In this document: piece by piece, positions 32,701 through 42,733 of the stretch
Layout of the letters: the number at the start of each line of letters is the position of its first letter
Numbering within the stretch: position 1 is the stretch's first letter
NCBI GenBank assembly: GCA_025354985.1
Contig: JANXLU010000049.1
Coordinates: 86,086-150,085 of the forward strand
DNA from: Chloroflexota bacterium
GTDB lineage: Bacteria > Chloroflexota > Anaerolineae > J036 > Brachytrichaceae
Direction of reading: 5' to 3'
Length of the DNA: 64,000 nucleotides
The notes under the pieces: model-generated
Database searches by the model: none
Told to the model about the DNA's origin: nothing
The model's input: only the letters and a program-made list of their open reading frames with translations
Program-made: the position numbers and the translations under genes

Positions 32701-35700
32701 GAATACGCCTACGGTCACGAACACACCGACGGTGACACACACGCCGACAAATACGTCTACCAATACACCCACGTTCACGAACACACCGACCGTGACGAAT
32801 ACACCGACGAACACGTCGACCAGCATACCCACAGTCACCAATACGCAGACGAATACATCGACCAGCACGCCGACGGTCACCAAGACGCCAACGAACACGC
32901 CCACAAATACGCCGACCAGCACCGCCACAAATACGGCGACGAACACCCCAACTTTCACAAGTACTCCGACGCCGACTCCTACGGCTACGACCATTCCGGC
33001 ATCGCTTGGCAATTTCGTCTGGGAGGACTTTAATCACGACGGCATTCAAAATGCAAACGAGCCCGGCGTTGCGGGTGTCCAGATTGTGCTATTTAACGCA
33101 ACCACGAACCAGCCAGTCTTGACGACAACGACCAGCGTTACGGGTTTCTATGTATTTACCGGCCTTACACCCGGGCAGCCTTACTCGGTTCAGTTCAATC
33201 CAACCGGCGCATACACGTTTACCCTGGCCAATGTCGGAAATGACACGTTGGACAGCGATGCCATTCCATCTACCGGGCGCTCACAAACCGTCGTTCTTGT
33301 CCCGGGCGAATTTAACGATACGGTGGACGCCGGTTTGTGGCGACCACTGGCCTTGGGCAACCAAGTCTTTTATGACTACAACAACAATGGCACACGTGAC
33401 GGTGCGACCGAGCCTGGCGTCTCCGGAGTAGCGGTAACTCTGCTTGATGCATCAACAGGTACCGTGATCAGTACAACCACGACTGATTCAAATGGTTTGT
33501 ATCTGTTTGCAAATCTGATCAGCGGCACATATCGCGTTAGCGTTACGCTGCCGGCCGGCTACATCAGCAGCAGCGACATAGCCACCACGGCCAATCCAAA
33601 CAACGATACGGACGGTGATGACAACGGCGTGGGTGCCGACGGTGGCGTTGTAGCAAGCGGTAACGTTACCCTTCAGCCCGGCACTGAGCCGCTGGGTGAA
33701 AACCCCGCCAACTCGCCCGCCACCGCCGATGCCAACGATAACCTTACCGTGGACTTTGGCATTTGGGTTCCGCTGCGCCTGGGCAACCAAGTATGGAGCG
33801 ATGCCAATAATAACGGCAAAATAGATGCGGGTGAAGTGGGCATTGCAAACGCCAGCGTCGGTTTGCTTGATGTCAACAATACGCCAGTTCAAACGACCAC
33901 AACGGATGCGGGTGGCTTTTACACCTTCACCAACTTGATAAGCGGGACCTACTCGGTGCGCGTGACCGCCCCGGATGCCGGGTACCACAGCAGTGGTCCG
34001 GATAGCACCACGCCAAATGACAACATCGATGGTGATGACAATGGAGTGGGAACCGGCAGCACCGCAACCAGCAACCCCATTTATCTTGCGCCCGGCACCG
34101 AGCCCTCTTCGACAATCGTGCCCGGAGATACGAATCTGACCCTTGACTTTGGCTTCTGGCGGCCGGCCAGCCTGGGTGATCGCGTCTGGTACGACACCAA
34201 CTTCAACGGTGTGCAAAACGCGGGTGAGTCCGGCGTGGCAAACAACGTGGTTAAGCTTCTGGATGGCGCCGGCACCGTGTTGACCAGCACGGTGACCGAT
34301 GCCAATGGCATTTACACCTTTAGTAATTTGATCAGTGGAACCTACTCCGTGTCATTTACATTGCCGAATGGCTATGTATTCTCGCCACAAAACGGGACTG
34401 CAGACATTACGGCAGACAGCAATCCAAACCCGGCCACCGGCGGCACCGGACCAATAGTGCTGAATGCGGGTGATCAGAACCTGACGATTGACGCGGGAAT
34501 CTTCGTGCCGGCGACCGCTACGCCAACGCCGACAGCGACGAACACGCCAACCAGCACCCCCACCGCGACCAATACGGCGACGAATACGCCAACGGTTACG
34601 ACAACACCAACGAGCACACCCACCAAGACGAGCACGGCGACCAATACACCGACGTCGACCAACACGCCAACGGTCACGAACACGCCAACGAACACGCCGA
34701 CGGTCACCAACACGCCAACGACTACGGCGACAGATAAACCAAGCGCGACACCGACGAATACCGCGACAGCCACATCCACACCGACGAATACGCCCGTGCC
34801 ACGCTATGCGCTGGGTAATTATGTTTGGGTGGATACCAATGCGGATGGCATCCAGAATGAAACCGGCACCGGCGTGAACGGCGTGGCCGTGGCTTTGCTC
34901 GACAATGCCGGGAACGTTCTTTCCAACACGCAAACCGCCAATGGTGGCTATTACACGTTTACAAATCTGCTCGCAGGCACGTATGTGGTGAGCTTTACCG
35001 CGCCGGCTGGTTACACATTTACGCAACAGAATCCATTTGTATTGGCGGATGTGAACAGTGATGCCGGGCTAAACGGAGCCACGTCGGTGATCAACCTGAC
35101 GGCGACGGATTACGCGTGGGACGCCGGTCTGGTGCTGTTGCCCACGCCCACGCCTATGAATACACCGACTGTATCCAGCACACCGACCAATACACCAACG
35201 GCCACACCGCTGCCTCGCTACGAGCTTGGCAACTATGTTTGGCTGGATGTAAACGGCGATGGCATACAGAATGAGACCAACACCGGTGTAAACGGTGTGA
35301 CCGTGACGTTGCTCGATAACACGGGTAAGGTGATCACCAGTACTCAGACGGCAAATGGCGGGTTCTACACGTTTACAAATCTGGTGGCTGGCAGCTACGT
35401 GGTCAGCTTCACCCCGCCAACCGGCTACACGTTCACGGTGCAAAACCCGTTTGTGGTGGCAGGCGCAAACAGTGACGCTGGACTCAATGGCGCCACGACC
35501 GTGATCAACCTGACGGCCACGGATTACACCTGGGATGCGGGATTGGTCTTGCTGCCCACCCCAACGCCCACCGCGACAAATACGCCGACGAACACCCCGA
35601 CGGCGACCGCCACCAACACACCGACCCTCACGCCGACGAACACGGCAACCAGCACCGCGACCACCACACCCTTACCGCGCTATGAGTTGGGTAATTACGT

Positions 35701-37447
35701 TTGGCTTGACACGAATGCGGATGGCATTCAAAACGAGACCAACACCGGGCTAAACGGCGTAACGGTTACGTTGTTGGATAACCTGGGCAACGTGCTCACG
35801 TCCACTCAAACGACCAATGGCGGGTTCTACACTTTTACAAATCTGTTGGCAGGCACCTACGTGGTCAGCTTTAGCGCTCCGACCGGATACACGTTCACTC
35901 AGCAAAATCCGTTCGTGCTGCCGGCGGTGAACAGCGATGCGGGCCTTAACGGCGCGACCACACAGATCAACTTGACTGGCAGCGATTACACGTGGGACGC
36001 CGGCCTGGTGCTGCTGCCCACGCCGACACCCACTGTCACAAGCACGCCTACCGCTACGGCAACCAGCACGCCTACCGCCACTCCGACCAGCATACCAACG
36101 AACACCGCCACGCCGACGCCGACGGCGACCAACACGGGAACGCCGACGGCTACTTCAATCCCCCCCAAGGCAACCGTTGGTGACCGCGTCTGGAACGATT
36201 ACAACGGCGATGGTTTGCAAGACTTGATCGAGCCGGGCGTGGCAAACGTGTTGGTGCGATTGTTGGATTCAACCGGTACGCAGGTTGCCACGCGCACAAC
36301 GGATGTAAACGGCTTCTATCTGTTTACGGATGTCGTACCCGGAACCTATCAAATCCAGTTTGTGCCGTCAACATATCCGAACGGCTTTACGACCACGCTT
36401 GCAAACGTGGGTGGAAGCAACGTGATCACGGACTTTTTGGATAGCGACGGTGATCGGTTGACCGGCACGACCAACCCATTCACCGTGACGTTTGGCAACA
36501 TCCAGTTGCAGTGGGATCAGGGTCTGATTGGGTTTGACCTTGCCCTCCAAGTGGTTCGCGACGATCGTTTGCCGATCACCCACACAGTCGGTGACGTGGT
36601 GTCCTATCGGTTCTTTGTGTTTAATCAGGGCGTTGTGAGCGCCACCAACATACGCCTTGTCGACTACACACCCGTTGGTCTGAGCTTGGAAAGCAGCACG
36701 TGGATCACAAATGGTGGAGGAACGGCTGGAACCGTCCTAACAAGTACGCTCCTCCCGGGCGCATTTGTGGATTTCTATACATCCTTCCGTATTGGTCCTG
36801 GGACCACGCCCGGTACGCTAAAAAATTGTGCCGAAGTTCAAGCAGCCAAAGATACGGCCGGCAACGTGATGGGAGATCGTGATTCGACCTTTGACAATAT
36901 TCCGACGAACGATTTCCTGGTTCCGCATACGGTCACAGGCAATGCCAAGCTGCGACCGGGAGTCGACGATGAGGATGATGCGGATTGCGATGGCGCATTC
37001 GTAGTGACACCCGCTGCGATTTTTGCAACGCAGGCTTCCACCTTAAACACATTGACGGGAAATAACATACAGTCAGACCTCGGCGGCTATGTCCTGGTTT
37101 ATCCGAAAGGGAGGGCCGTGCTTTCCGCCGCCAACGTGATTAGCGTCACGCTGGCCGGTGATGTCACACTGGCGGCACCAGAATATCGCTTGGCGCGATC
37201 AGAAGTAAACAATCGTGCGACGGCAACGATTTTGGATGGAGACGCCGGTTGGTCTGTCACTGCTACTGGTGCAAATCAGTTGCAGTGGTCGGATAATTCT
37301 GTCAAGCCAAACACAACCTATTACTATTGGATTGAGCGCGTGGCAAATGGCAGCATATTGGCCACATACGGCGCTTATAAGGTGTCAACGGATCCTTCAT
37401 CCCCACGTGATTTGGCAAGAATTTTCCTGCCGTTGGTGACTCAATAG
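29699..37447 (+). CDS. Giant secreted surface protein: PA14, eleven SdrD-B-like repeats, Thr/Pro linkers, DUF11, FLPLVTQ tail
   Basis: 2582 residues. An N-terminal hydrophobic segment (about 22-43) is a signal-like anchor. Residues 60-180 and 195-330 are beta-rich domains of unknown type. About 345-500 is a PA14-like domain. Then come eleven SdrD-B/Cna-B-like repeats, each opening with a form of 'LGDRVWxDxNxNGIQDxGExGVxGVxVxLxD' (starts near residues 590, 706, 830, 1101, 1218, 1360, 1490, 1703, 1841, 1995 and 2159). Most have a calcium-binding-like DxNxDG. Thr/Pro linkers (TPTNTPTVT type) separate groups. A DUF11-like domain (about 2280-2400) and an fn3-like domain end in [10 protein letters not shown]. 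This is a long stalk-like adhesin. The ATG lacks a clear ribosome-binding site. Confidence 0.93.
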   Translation: MNTQTKALIEKTATRFTIKAGRVVIALAQVLAALGVATTVTLRPEALARVVGTPDIAAAWTCSGQYIQNFRLMDAATGLPIPGYDPLQSNAVIPQSSFPANWWIQALVPASQVGGTSMTWVVTNDGVADLNSGHIENTSPYDYPGTGVYWNAGLGVHSVTAYDFADQNGLGTQCDQRSVSFSIVASVPTPTATPTPFSSTCSFVCQGSYSSMTLNVDYRSDNVINPPSEVIRVRVAAASDYQGMTSPAGQLLYTNDADGYAYGAAPNPIMYVGTQFVVSGIPAGTPRIVISVQGPDHPTEFVKAVMNADCSQALNSVEGNSYIGFRLLNATHSGGTLLSSGIAAEYWDGTTSALSTLTAKIAAGPATGSYPVSSIEGRTDWRDLYGTRIRGYIVPTMTASYVFWIASDDQGEFWLSTSASPANKARVAYVNGWTAARTWTTESNQKSVVIPLVAGHQYYFEALQAEGSGGDNLAVAWDSVSPYSAPAIVPGNVLQGYGAGCTAPTPTNTPVSTSTPTRTPTATNTSTSTPTNTPTSTATATNTPVKTSTPTATNTATHTPTVTNTSTSTPTSIPTKTNTPVPTPTATTVPAQLGDRVWEDYNNNGIQDAGEPGIAGVSVTLYNGAGAIVSTTTTNANGLYLFSNLAPSVYSVGFSKPLGYTSTKQDQGADNAIDSDANPITGRTVTTTLVAGQSDLTWDAGFWRPAALGDYFFYDSQANGVQDAGDFGLDGVPVQLFDANTSQQVGSTTTASGGYYTFTNLISGTYYVRFTQPWPSNDTAFTDANVGTNDAIDSDAIISTTNDRIGQTGNYVVLPATYNNTVDAGVYKLASIGDYVWLDANHNGIQEVGETGVAGVTVTLFKNGAPYSTTQTNATGYYLFDSLRVNAYYSLSFGLPTGYAFTLRNVGSTSLDSDADPVTGQTVTTTLAVQQVDLSWDAGIYVPPTPTPTATKTSTPTSTATSSPTKTATNTPTQTPTATITRTPTATPTVTNTPTVTNTPANTPTVTNTPTVTHTPTNTSTNTPTFTNTPTVTNTPTNTSTSIPTVTNTQTNTSTSTPTVTKTPTNTPTNTPTSTATNTATNTPTFTSTPTPTPTATTIPASLGNFVWEDFNHDGIQNANEPGVAGVQIVLFNATTNQPVLTTTTSVTGFYVFTGLTPGQPYSVQFNPTGAYTFTLANVGNDTLDSDAIPSTGRSQTVVLVPGEFNDTVDAGLWRPLALGNQVFYDYNNNGTRDGATEPGVSGVAVTLLDASTGTVISTTTTDSNGLYLFANLISGTYRVSVTLPAGYISSSDIATTANPNNDTDGDDNGVGADGGVVASGNVTLQPGTEPLGENPANSPATADANDNLTVDFGIWVPLRLGNQVWSDANNNGKIDAGEVGIANASVGLLDVNNTPVQTTTTDAGGFYTFTNLISGTYSVRVTAPDAGYHSSGPDSTTPNDNIDGDDNGVGTGSTATSNPIYLAPGTEPSSTIVPGDTNLTLDFGFWRPASLGDRVWYDTNFNGVQNAGESGVANNVVKLLDGAGTVLTSTVTDANGIYTFSNLISGTYSVSFTLPNGYVFSPQNGTADITADSNPNPATGGTGPIVLNAGDQNLTIDAGIFVPATATPTPTATNTPTSTPTATNTATNTPTVTTTPTSTPTKTSTATNTPTSTNTPTVTNTPTNTPTVTNTPTTTATDKPSATPTNTATATSTPTNTPVPRYALGNYVWVDTNADGIQNETGTGVNGVAVALLDNAGNVLSNTQTANGGYYTFTNLLAGTYVVSFTAPAGYTFTQQNPFVLADVNSDAGLNGATSVINLTATDYAWDAGLVLLPTPTPMNTPTVSSTPTNTPTATPLPRYELGNYVWLDVNGDGIQNETNTGVNGVTVTLLDNTGKVITSTQTANGGFYTFTNLVAGSYVVSFTPPTGYTFTVQNPFVVAGANSDAGLNGATTVINLTATDYTWDAGLVLLPTPTPTATNTPTNTPTATATNTPTLTPTNTATSTATTTPLPRYELGNYVWLDTNADGIQNETNTGLNGVTVTLLDNLGNVLTSTQTTNGGFYTFTNLLAGTYVVSFSAPTGYTFTQQNPFVLPAVNSDAGLNGATTQINLTGSDYTWDAGLVLLPTPTPTVTSTPTATATSTPTATPTSIPTNTATPTPTATNTGTPTATSIPPKATVGDRVWNDYNGDGLQDLIEPGVANVLVRLLDSTGTQVATRTTDVNGFYLFTDVVPGTYQIQFVPSTYPNGFTTTLANVGGSNVITDFLDSDGDRLTGTTNPFTVTFGNIQLQWDQGLIGFDLALQVVRDDRLPITHTVGDVVSYRFFVFNQGVVSATNIRLVDYTPVGLSLESSTWITNGGGTAGTVLTSTLLPGAFVDFYTSFRIGPGTTPGTLKNCAEVQAAKDTAGNVMGDRDSTFDNIPTNDFLVPHTVTGNAKLRPGVDDEDDADCDGAFVVTPAAIFATQASTLNTLTGNNIQSDLGGYVLVYPKGRAVLSAANVISVTLAGDVTLAAPEYRLARSEVNNRATATILDGDAGWSVTATGANQLQWSDNSVKPNTTYYYWIERVANGSILATYGAYKVSTDPSSPRDLARIFLPLVTQ
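31203..31467 (+). repeat. Thr/Pro-coding degenerate repeat, first linker
   Basis: About 88 codons of mostly ACN and CCN with AAY/AGY interspersed (TPTNTPTST type), linking the PA14-like domain to the first SdrD-B repeat. Codons vary at third positions, so the DNA repeat is imperfect. Confidence 0.8.
32525..32998 (+). repeat. Thr/Pro-coding degenerate repeat, longest linker
   Basis: About 158 codons, with the unit [11 protein letters not shown] repeated many times between SdrD-B repeats 3 and 4. Short near-identical DNA units (for example ACACCGACGGTGAC) recur, which could favour slippage and length change. Confidence 0.85.
34507..34800 (+). repeat. Thr/Pro-coding degenerate repeat, third long linker
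   Basis: About 98 codons of the same Thr/Pro/Asn type separate SdrD-B repeats 7 and 8. Shorter versions follow at about 35137-35216, 35557-35680 and 36013-36172. Confidence 0.8.
34801..36010 (+). repeat. Three near-identical SdrD-B-like modules
   Basis: Repeats 8, 9 and 10 of the giant protein (starting near 34801, 35217 and 35677) share most residues, including [31 protein letters not shown], YTFTxQNPFV and [16 protein letters not shown]. They look like recent internal duplications compared with the other eight repeats. Confidence 0.85.
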
Positions 37448-37519
37448 TTGCACGCCAGGCGCCATGCCGGTGAATATCGCCTGAACCGACGCTATTCACC
37501 GGCGCAAAAAGACTTACAT

Positions 37520-40500
37520 ATGAAACAGGGCCAAACCACATTACATCTCAATATCCGTATCAATGGACGCGCTCGGCGGGTATTCTTTGCAGTCTGCTTA
37601 CTGCTTTCCTGGCTGGGGTTGCCTGTGCGACTGAACGTAGCGATAGCCGTCCCAAATGCGCCTGAAACGGTAATTTCGGGAACGGTGTTTAACGACCTGA
37701 ACGCCGATGGGATACTTTCCGCGGGAGAACAAGGCATTGCCGGTGTTTTAATCAATGCCTACGACGCGAATAACACTCTGATCGCGTCCGTGCAATCACA
37801 AACTTCGGGTGCCTACCAACTCTCTACGAGTGGCGCAGGTCCTCTCCGGATTGAACTGGACATTCCCCAAAATATGAGGTATTTCAAGCCTTCACCGTCC
37901 GGTCTGAACTTGGACAACAGTACCGTGCGGTTTGTCTCAAGTGCCGTGCAAAACTTGAATTTTGGACTGTACTATCCATCGTCATATTGTCCGGCAGGGA
38001 CTGCCCGACTGCTAACGTATGCAGCTGAAAGCGGATTGGCCGTCGACAACAATCACACTGGAATATATTCGATCGACCCGTTCTTTTCGCCGGATGTGCA
38101 AACGTCGTTTGATGAAAACACGGGGGTTTCCACATTTTCTCCCCATACCCCGCCTGTTGCGGTGGCTCCGATCAAAAACGTCGGTAGTGTTTGGGGTGCG
38201 ACGTTTTACGCCCCAAAGAACCTCTCGCTTTTTTCGAGCGTCGTTCATCGTCACATCGGAATTGGTCCGCTTGGATACGGAGGAATCTACGTGGTTGATT
38301 CCTCCAAACCCTTCTCCGACTCTGTTCTCGGTGGGACAAGTTTAAATGGCATCGCGACTGTTAGCGGTGGCACCATAGATCTTGGATCGGTGAATCGCGT
38401 GGATGGCGGCGCACAACTCGCCCCGAACGCGATCCCGCCGTCGACCGCGCTCTATCATGATCCAACCTCATCCTCAATCGACTTGGATGCTTTTGACAAA
38501 GTTGGGAAAGTTGGGTTTGGGGGCATGCGTGTTTCTGAAGACGGAACACGCATTTGGTTGACCAATCTCAATCAACGCACGTTGATTAGCGTTGACGCGC
38601 GAGCGCTCGCGACCACGCTAACTGGTACGGTGCCGGCTTCCAAAATAGATCAATACCCGATTTTGGGTTTGCCTGGCATCCCTACGTGTACCGGTGGTCA
38701 GTTTCGGCCCTGGGCCATCAAGTTTGATCGCGGACTTGGCTATCTTGGTGGTGTTTGTTCAGGAGAAACCTCGCTGAGCATCTCTGATGTCACAGCGTAC
38801 GTGCTTTCATTTAGTCCGGACAATATTGGTGCAGGCTTTTCCACGGCGTTGACGCTTCCAATGAATTATCCGCGCGAGCCGGTAACGTCACGATTCTTTC
38901 AAAGCCCGAGCACACCGCCAAGTATCATCACGGGAACATGGAATGCCTGGGTAAATACGTGGACGGTGGAAAGCTTGACTTTCAACAGCAGCAGCGAGGT
39001 GGGATATCCGCAACCCATGTTGACGGATATTGAGATTGCGGATGACGGCAGCATGTTTGTTGCATTTGCGGATCGGTTTTCGCTGCAAGGGGGGCTTGAA
39101 GACTTTCCCGCCATCGCCGGGGGAAATGGTCAGGTCTATTCTGCAAACAGCGCAGGTGACGTGATCAAGGCTTGTGCGGTTGGAATAGGAAAATTCGTCC
39201 CCGAGGGCGGTGCTGGCTGTCAGATAACAGCAGGTCATGATACGGGCGCTGCCGGCCAGCAATTTCCAGGCACATCCGGTCACCCAAGCAGCTTTTCCAG
39301 CCTACCGCTCGTGACGACCATCTCCGCAGACGACGGTCCCAGCCGTGCGGGTGAATTCTATTTTGAGGATTCATACGTTCACATAATGCGTCTGGTTCCG
39401 GGAACGTATTTTGTGAATATTCAGCATAACGAAAATTCGACTGGTGGCCTTGCGCTCATTCCGGGTACTGACAAGATGCTGGTTGCATCCTACGACCCGG
39501 TTGCAGTGATAACAACAACCGCTGATCAGCAGGCTAAATATGCATTTACGCAGGGTGTGCGACGCATATCAACTTCGACGGGGGCGGCAGATGGGGGCTA
39601 CGTTATCGTTGAAAGCAACAACGGGTCGCCAAAACCAGAGTCAGCCGGAAAAGCTGCCGCGATTGGTGACATTGAGGTTATTTGCGATACAGCGCCACTT
39701 GAGGCGGGTAACCGTGTTTGGCAGGACACCAACAACAACGGTATTCAGGATGCTGGCGAGCCGCCCATCGCGGGTGTGGTGATTACGTTGACAAGCGATA
39801 CGGGCAGCGTGGTGACGACCACCACCAATATTTCCGGCCAGTACGTGTTTACTGGTCTGGCGCCCCAGACCGATTACACGCTCAGCCTGCAAATAAACCA
39901 AACGCCGTTGGCGGGCCTGGTTCTTGCCAAGGCTAACGCGGGTGGTGACACCTCCAATAGCGCTTTTGACGATGTGCGCGATTCTGACGCGACGCAAACG
40001 GGTAAGATTGCGCAGATACAGTTTGCCACTTTAGGCGTTGGTTCAAACAATCATGGACTGGATTTTGGCTTTGCCTCAGGTGCCAGCCTTGGGGAGTTCG
40101 TTTGGCTGGACAAAAATGGCAATGGCGTCCAGGATGCTGGCGAACCTGGCGTGGCTGGAGTCAATGTTACGCTTCACGGACCAAACGGCCTTGTAACTTC
40201 AACGGTGACAACAATAAGCGGCACCTACATCTTCGTTGGGCTTACGCCGGGCGTACCGTACTTTGTAACGTTTACGGCCCCGCCCAATTACGGCTTTACA
40301 ACACCAGGACAAGGCACCAACATAGCCAAGGATAGCAATGCCAATCAGAGTACTGGCAGCAGTGGTACCGTGATTCTTGCGCCGGGCGAGTACAACGATA
40401 CGATCGACGGAGGATTGGTTCCGGCCGTTAATGCCGTGACGCTGGCTCGGTTTTCAGCCCGCAACCTCGGCAATAGGACGGATCTTGCCTGGGTTACCTT

Positions 40501-40780
40501 GAATGAGAATAATACGCTCGGGTTTTATGTAATGCGCGCTCCGGGTCGCTACAGCGGCACGTCGTTTCCGTTGGCCGCGGCACGCGTAAATGCCGATCTG
40601 ATCGGTGGGACCGGCGCCAGCGGAGCGGCTTATCACCTGATCGATACCGCCGCGCCGGCAAGTCAGCTGTATTCCTATTGGCTGGTTGAGGTGGATGCCG
40701 ACGGCAGGGAAACAACCTATGGCCCGGCTACAACCGCGATCACCAGCGGCGCGATATTCCTGCCCTTGGTGACGCAGTAG
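37520..40780 (+). CDS. Second giant secreted protein: SdrD-B-like domains around a large unknown domain, FLPLVTQ tail
   Basis: 1086 residues from the ATG at 37520, placed so that a signal peptide (RRVFFAVCLLLSWLGLPV, about 20-37) sits near the N-terminus; the frame is open 24 codons further up. One SdrD-B-like domain (about 50-125; VFNDLNADGILSAGE) is followed by an unrecognised 600-residue region. This region has propeller-like repeats resembling SdrD/SpaA-type surface proteins with DPFFSPDVQTS, LGGTSLNGIATV and MLTDIEIADDGSMF. Two more SdrD-B domains (about 728-850 and 854-970; [35 protein letters not shown]) and an fn3-like domain end in AIFLPLVTQ. It is probably cotranscribed with the preceding giant gene, whose stop is 72 bases upstream, and ends at a strong terminator. 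Confidence 0.9.
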   Translation: MKQGQTTLHLNIRINGRARRVFFAVCLLLSWLGLPVRLNVAIAVPNAPETVISGTVFNDLNADGILSAGEQGIAGVLINAYDANNTLIASVQSQTSGAYQLSTSGAGPLRIELDIPQNMRYFKPSPSGLNLDNSTVRFVSSAVQNLNFGLYYPSSYCPAGTARLLTYAAESGLAVDNNHTGIYSIDPFFSPDVQTSFDENTGVSTFSPHTPPVAVAPIKNVGSVWGATFYAPKNLSLFSSVVHRHIGIGPLGYGGIYVVDSSKPFSDSVLGGTSLNGIATVSGGTIDLGSVNRVDGGAQLAPNAIPPSTALYHDPTSSSIDLDAFDKVGKVGFGGMRVSEDGTRIWLTNLNQRTLISVDARALATTLTGTVPASKIDQYPILGLPGIPTCTGGQFRPWAIKFDRGLGYLGGVCSGETSLSISDVTAYVLSFSPDNIGAGFSTALTLPMNYPREPVTSRFFQSPSTPPSIITGTWNAWVNTWTVESLTFNSSSEVGYPQPMLTDIEIADDGSMFVAFADRFSLQGGLEDFPAIAGGNGQVYSANSAGDVIKACAVGIGKFVPEGGAGCQITAGHDTGAAGQQFPGTSGHPSSFSSLPLVTTISADDGPSRAGEFYFEDSYVHIMRLVPGTYFVNIQHNENSTGGLALIPGTDKMLVASYDPVAVITTTADQQAKYAFTQGVRRISTSTGAADGGYVIVESNNGSPKPESAGKAAAIGDIEVICDTAPLEAGNRVWQDTNNNGIQDAGEPPIAGVVITLTSDTGSVVTTTTNISGQYVFTGLAPQTDYTLSLQINQTPLAGLVLAKANAGGDTSNSAFDDVRDSDATQTGKIAQIQFATLGVGSNNHGLDFGFASGASLGEFVWLDKNGNGVQDAGEPGVAGVNVTLHGPNGLVTSTVTTISGTYIFVGLTPGVPYFVTFTAPPNYGFTTPGQGTNIAKDSNANQSTGSSGTVILAPGEYNDTIDGGLVPAVNAVTLARFSARNLGNRTDLAWVTLNENNTLGFYVMRAPGRYSGTSFPLAAARVNADLIGGTGASGAAYHLIDTAAPASQLYSYWLVEVDADGRETTYGPATTAITSGAIFLPLVTQ

Positions 40781-40803
40781 CGCGGTCTGAAGAGCCATTG
40801 CGC

Positions 40804-40842
40804 AACAATCGGGCGTGTCATCAAGGCACGCCCGATTGTTTT
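40804..40842 (+). terminator. Rho-independent terminator after the surface-protein operon
   Basis: A perfect 14-base-pair stem AACAATCGGGCGTG / CACGCCCGATTGTT with a 9-base loop, the T-tract being part of TTGTTTTG. It lies 24 bases after the second giant gene. Confidence 0.92.
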
Positions 40843-40874
40843 GCTTGGCGTCGATTTGCCTTATACTCGTTTTG

Positions 40875-41876
40875 ATGTCATTTCTACAGTCGATCATCGA
40901 AACCCTGTTTGGCAAACGCAAAGATACGGCGCATACGCCGCTCCCACTGCCGCTGCAGGTAACAGACAACGCGCCCCTGGAACCGAGCGCACCGCGCGTG
41001 TTGCTCATAACCTTTAACCCCGTCGTGGACGTGGAGCACGGCACCCGCATGATCCCGTTTATGGGGTGGAATGCGGTTGATCAGCTGGTCGATGGCTATA
41101 TCGCGGACGTCCAGAAACACAGCTCCGGTCTCGTGAACTATCAGGTTGTCGAGAGCATCGAGGTGGACGATTGGATTCCACTGGAGGATGGTTTTCGCTA
41201 TGACGGCAAGTCGTTTCTTGCCATGATGGATCAGCGTGGCACCGCGCACAAGCCGGACATGATGGACTACAACTGGTGCATAGAGAAATTTGACCTGGTC
41301 AATCGGGTGATGCGCAATGACATCGATGAGGTTTGGATGTTCGCCTTCCCCTACGGCGGATTTTTTGAGAGCCGGATGATTGGCAAAGACGCATACTGGT
41401 GCAATGCGCCCGCGATGGCGCATATCGACTGTCCAAAGCGCTTTGTGATGATGGGCTTTAACTATGAGCGCGGGGTGGGCGAGATGGAAGAGGCCTTTGG
41501 CCACCGCATCGAATCGATCATGACCGAAGTGTATGCACACGCCAGCACCGCGGCGAACCTGTATAAACACTTCATTACGTATGACAAGAAAGCGCCGGGC
41601 ATGGCCCAGGTTGGTTGGATGCACTACGCACCAAACAGCCAGACCGACTATGACTGGGGCAACAAGTCAGTTGTGACGAGCGCATGCGATGATTGGCTGA
41701 ATTTTCCAAACTTGACCGGCGCCACCCGCCAGGTGAGCACACCGGATTGGGGCGACGGTGACATCCGCGCCCACCACACGTGGTGGTTTGATCGATTGCC
41801 GCACGTTGCCGGTCGGGTGGATGGCATCCGCTGCAACTGGTGGCACTACGCCGTTCATCTGGACCCGAAAGCGTAA
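40875..41876 (+). CDS. Conserved-looking protein of unknown function (333 residues)
   Basis: Start chosen at 40875: TATACT (40862-40867) ends 7 bases before this ATG. A longer frame from 40815 would begin upstream of the promoter. The protein has an N-terminal hydrophobic stretch of moderate length (SFLQSIIETLFG), a Pro-rich segment, then a folded domain from about 45. It opens RVLLITFNPVVDVEHG and contains VNRVMRNDIDEVWMFAFPYGGFFES, EEAFGHRIESIM and TSACDDWLNFPNL, and ends with a HHTWWFDRLPHVAGR segment. Two Cys and several His/Glu suggest a metal or glycan site, but I do not recognise the family. Its last 22 bases overlap the convergent small gene. Confidence 0.75.
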   Translation: MSFLQSIIETLFGKRKDTAHTPLPLPLQVTDNAPLEPSAPRVLLITFNPVVDVEHGTRMIPFMGWNAVDQLVDGYIADVQKHSSGLVNYQVVESIEVDDWIPLEDGFRYDGKSFLAMMDQRGTAHKPDMMDYNWCIEKFDLVNRVMRNDIDEVWMFAFPYGGFFESRMIGKDAYWCNAPAMAHIDCPKRFVMMGFNYERGVGEMEEAFGHRIESIMTEVYAHASTAANLYKHFITYDKKAPGMAQVGWMHYAPNSQTDYDWGNKSVVTSACDDWLNFPNLTGATRQVSTPDWGDGDIRAHHTWWFDRLPHVAGRVDGIRCNWWHYAVHLDPKA

Positions 41877-42097
41877 ACCAGGCCCGCCAGGATCAGCAGC
41901 GCAACGCCCAGCCACACCAGTGCGCGCGACAGCCAAACCCGCCTGCCATGCCGGGCGTGCACGGCTTCTCCCTGCCGCAGCGCGGCCGTGTTGGTTGGTT
42001 GCACCTCCATCACGCTGCCCAGCCACCAGGCCCGTGCGCAAAACGCATACCTGCCCAGTTCGCTGGCACGGATAAATCGTGGTCGTTGCGGCGCCAT
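41855..42097 (-). CDS. Small membrane protein with a Cas4/PD-(D/E)XK-like N-terminal motif
   Basis: 80 residues. The N-terminus RASELGRYAFCARAWWLG, followed by QGEAVHARHGRRV, matches the opening pattern of Cas4/RecB-like nucleases (Y-x-[FY]-C-x-R-x-x-L, then G-x-x-x-H). The rest of the nuclease is absent, and the chain ends in one membrane helix (LVWLGVALLILAGLVYAF). A TAGAAT box (42104-42109) ends 6 bases before the ATG, so it is probably expressed leaderless. It may be a remnant reused as a small membrane protein, or a family of its own. It overlaps the end of the unknown 333-residue gene, and its start faces the DsbB-like gene across 45 bases. Confidence 0.7.
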   Translation of the reverse strand: MAPQRPRFIRASELGRYAFCARAWWLGSVMEVQPTNTAALRQGEAVHARHGRRVWLSRALVWLGVALLILAGLVYAFGSR

Positions 42098-42142
42098 GCA
42101 GGAATTCTATGTCACGGTTGTGTTCGCGCTATACTTTTCGCC

Positions 42143-42643
42143 ATGACCGGCAAGCAAAGTGCGTTGGGTGGATACGTTCCCTATTTGGCCATGTTGGTGG
42201 CCTGGGTGGCTATGGGGGGAAGCCTTTACTTTAGCGAAGTGCTGCGCTGGCCCCCATGCACGCTGTGCTGGTGGCAACGCGGCTTTATGTATCCGCTGAC
42301 ATTGATCATCCCTGCTTCGATCATTCTGCGCTGGCGAAATATGCACCGGCTTATCCTGCCGATGGTCATCATTGGTGGCTGTATTTCGGCCTATCACTAT
42401 GCCGAGATCATGTTCCCGGCGCTGATTCCCCCGGCGCCCTGCGCACCCGACAGCCCGCCTTGCACGATGGATTTGCTGCGCGCGTATACCCGGGTTGATT
42501 GGCTGGCGATCCCGCTGCTGGCCTTTACCGGTTTTACCCTGATCGCCATTTCAATGGCGATTTTTGGACGCGCGCGCCCATGGGAGCCGGACGAGGATGA
42601 CGACGAGACCGACATCCCGGAATTGGCGCAGCTTCAGCGCTAA
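42143..42643 (+). CDS. DsbB/BdbC-like disulfide bond formation protein
   Basis: 166 residues with four predicted membrane helices. The active-site pair lies in PPCTLCWWQRGF (CxxC followed by WQR, the DsbB/BdbC signature) after helix 1. A second pair, CAPDSPPC, is between helices 3 and 4 (about 98-105). This protein would reoxidise a DsbA-like thioredoxin at the outer face using quinone. No DsbA is adjacent. The acidic C-terminal tail is cytoplasmic. TATACT (42130-42135) lies 7 bases before ATG. Earlier starts in this frame would overlap the two preceding genes and lack support. Confidence 0.9.
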   Translation: MTGKQSALGGYVPYLAMLVAWVAMGGSLYFSEVLRWPPCTLCWWQRGFMYPLTLIIPASIILRWRNMHRLILPMVIIGGCISAYHYAEIMFPALIPPAPCAPDSPPCTMDLLRAYTRVDWLAIPLLAFTGFTLIAISMAIFGRARPWEPDEDDDETDIPELAQLQR

Positions 42644-42733
42644 CGCACCGCCTACGCCCGATCACCGTCGCGCGTCACCCGCGCCTAAAGCCGTGGCCAG
42701 GGTCTGCGACGGGTACAATCTCCGGCCCCAACA

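Noticed and set aside
31186..36168. Long minus-strand frames rich in Val/Gly opposite the Thr/Pro linkers
   Set aside because: They are the reverse of Thr/Pro codon repeats in the giant protein gene and have no family signs or starts of their own.
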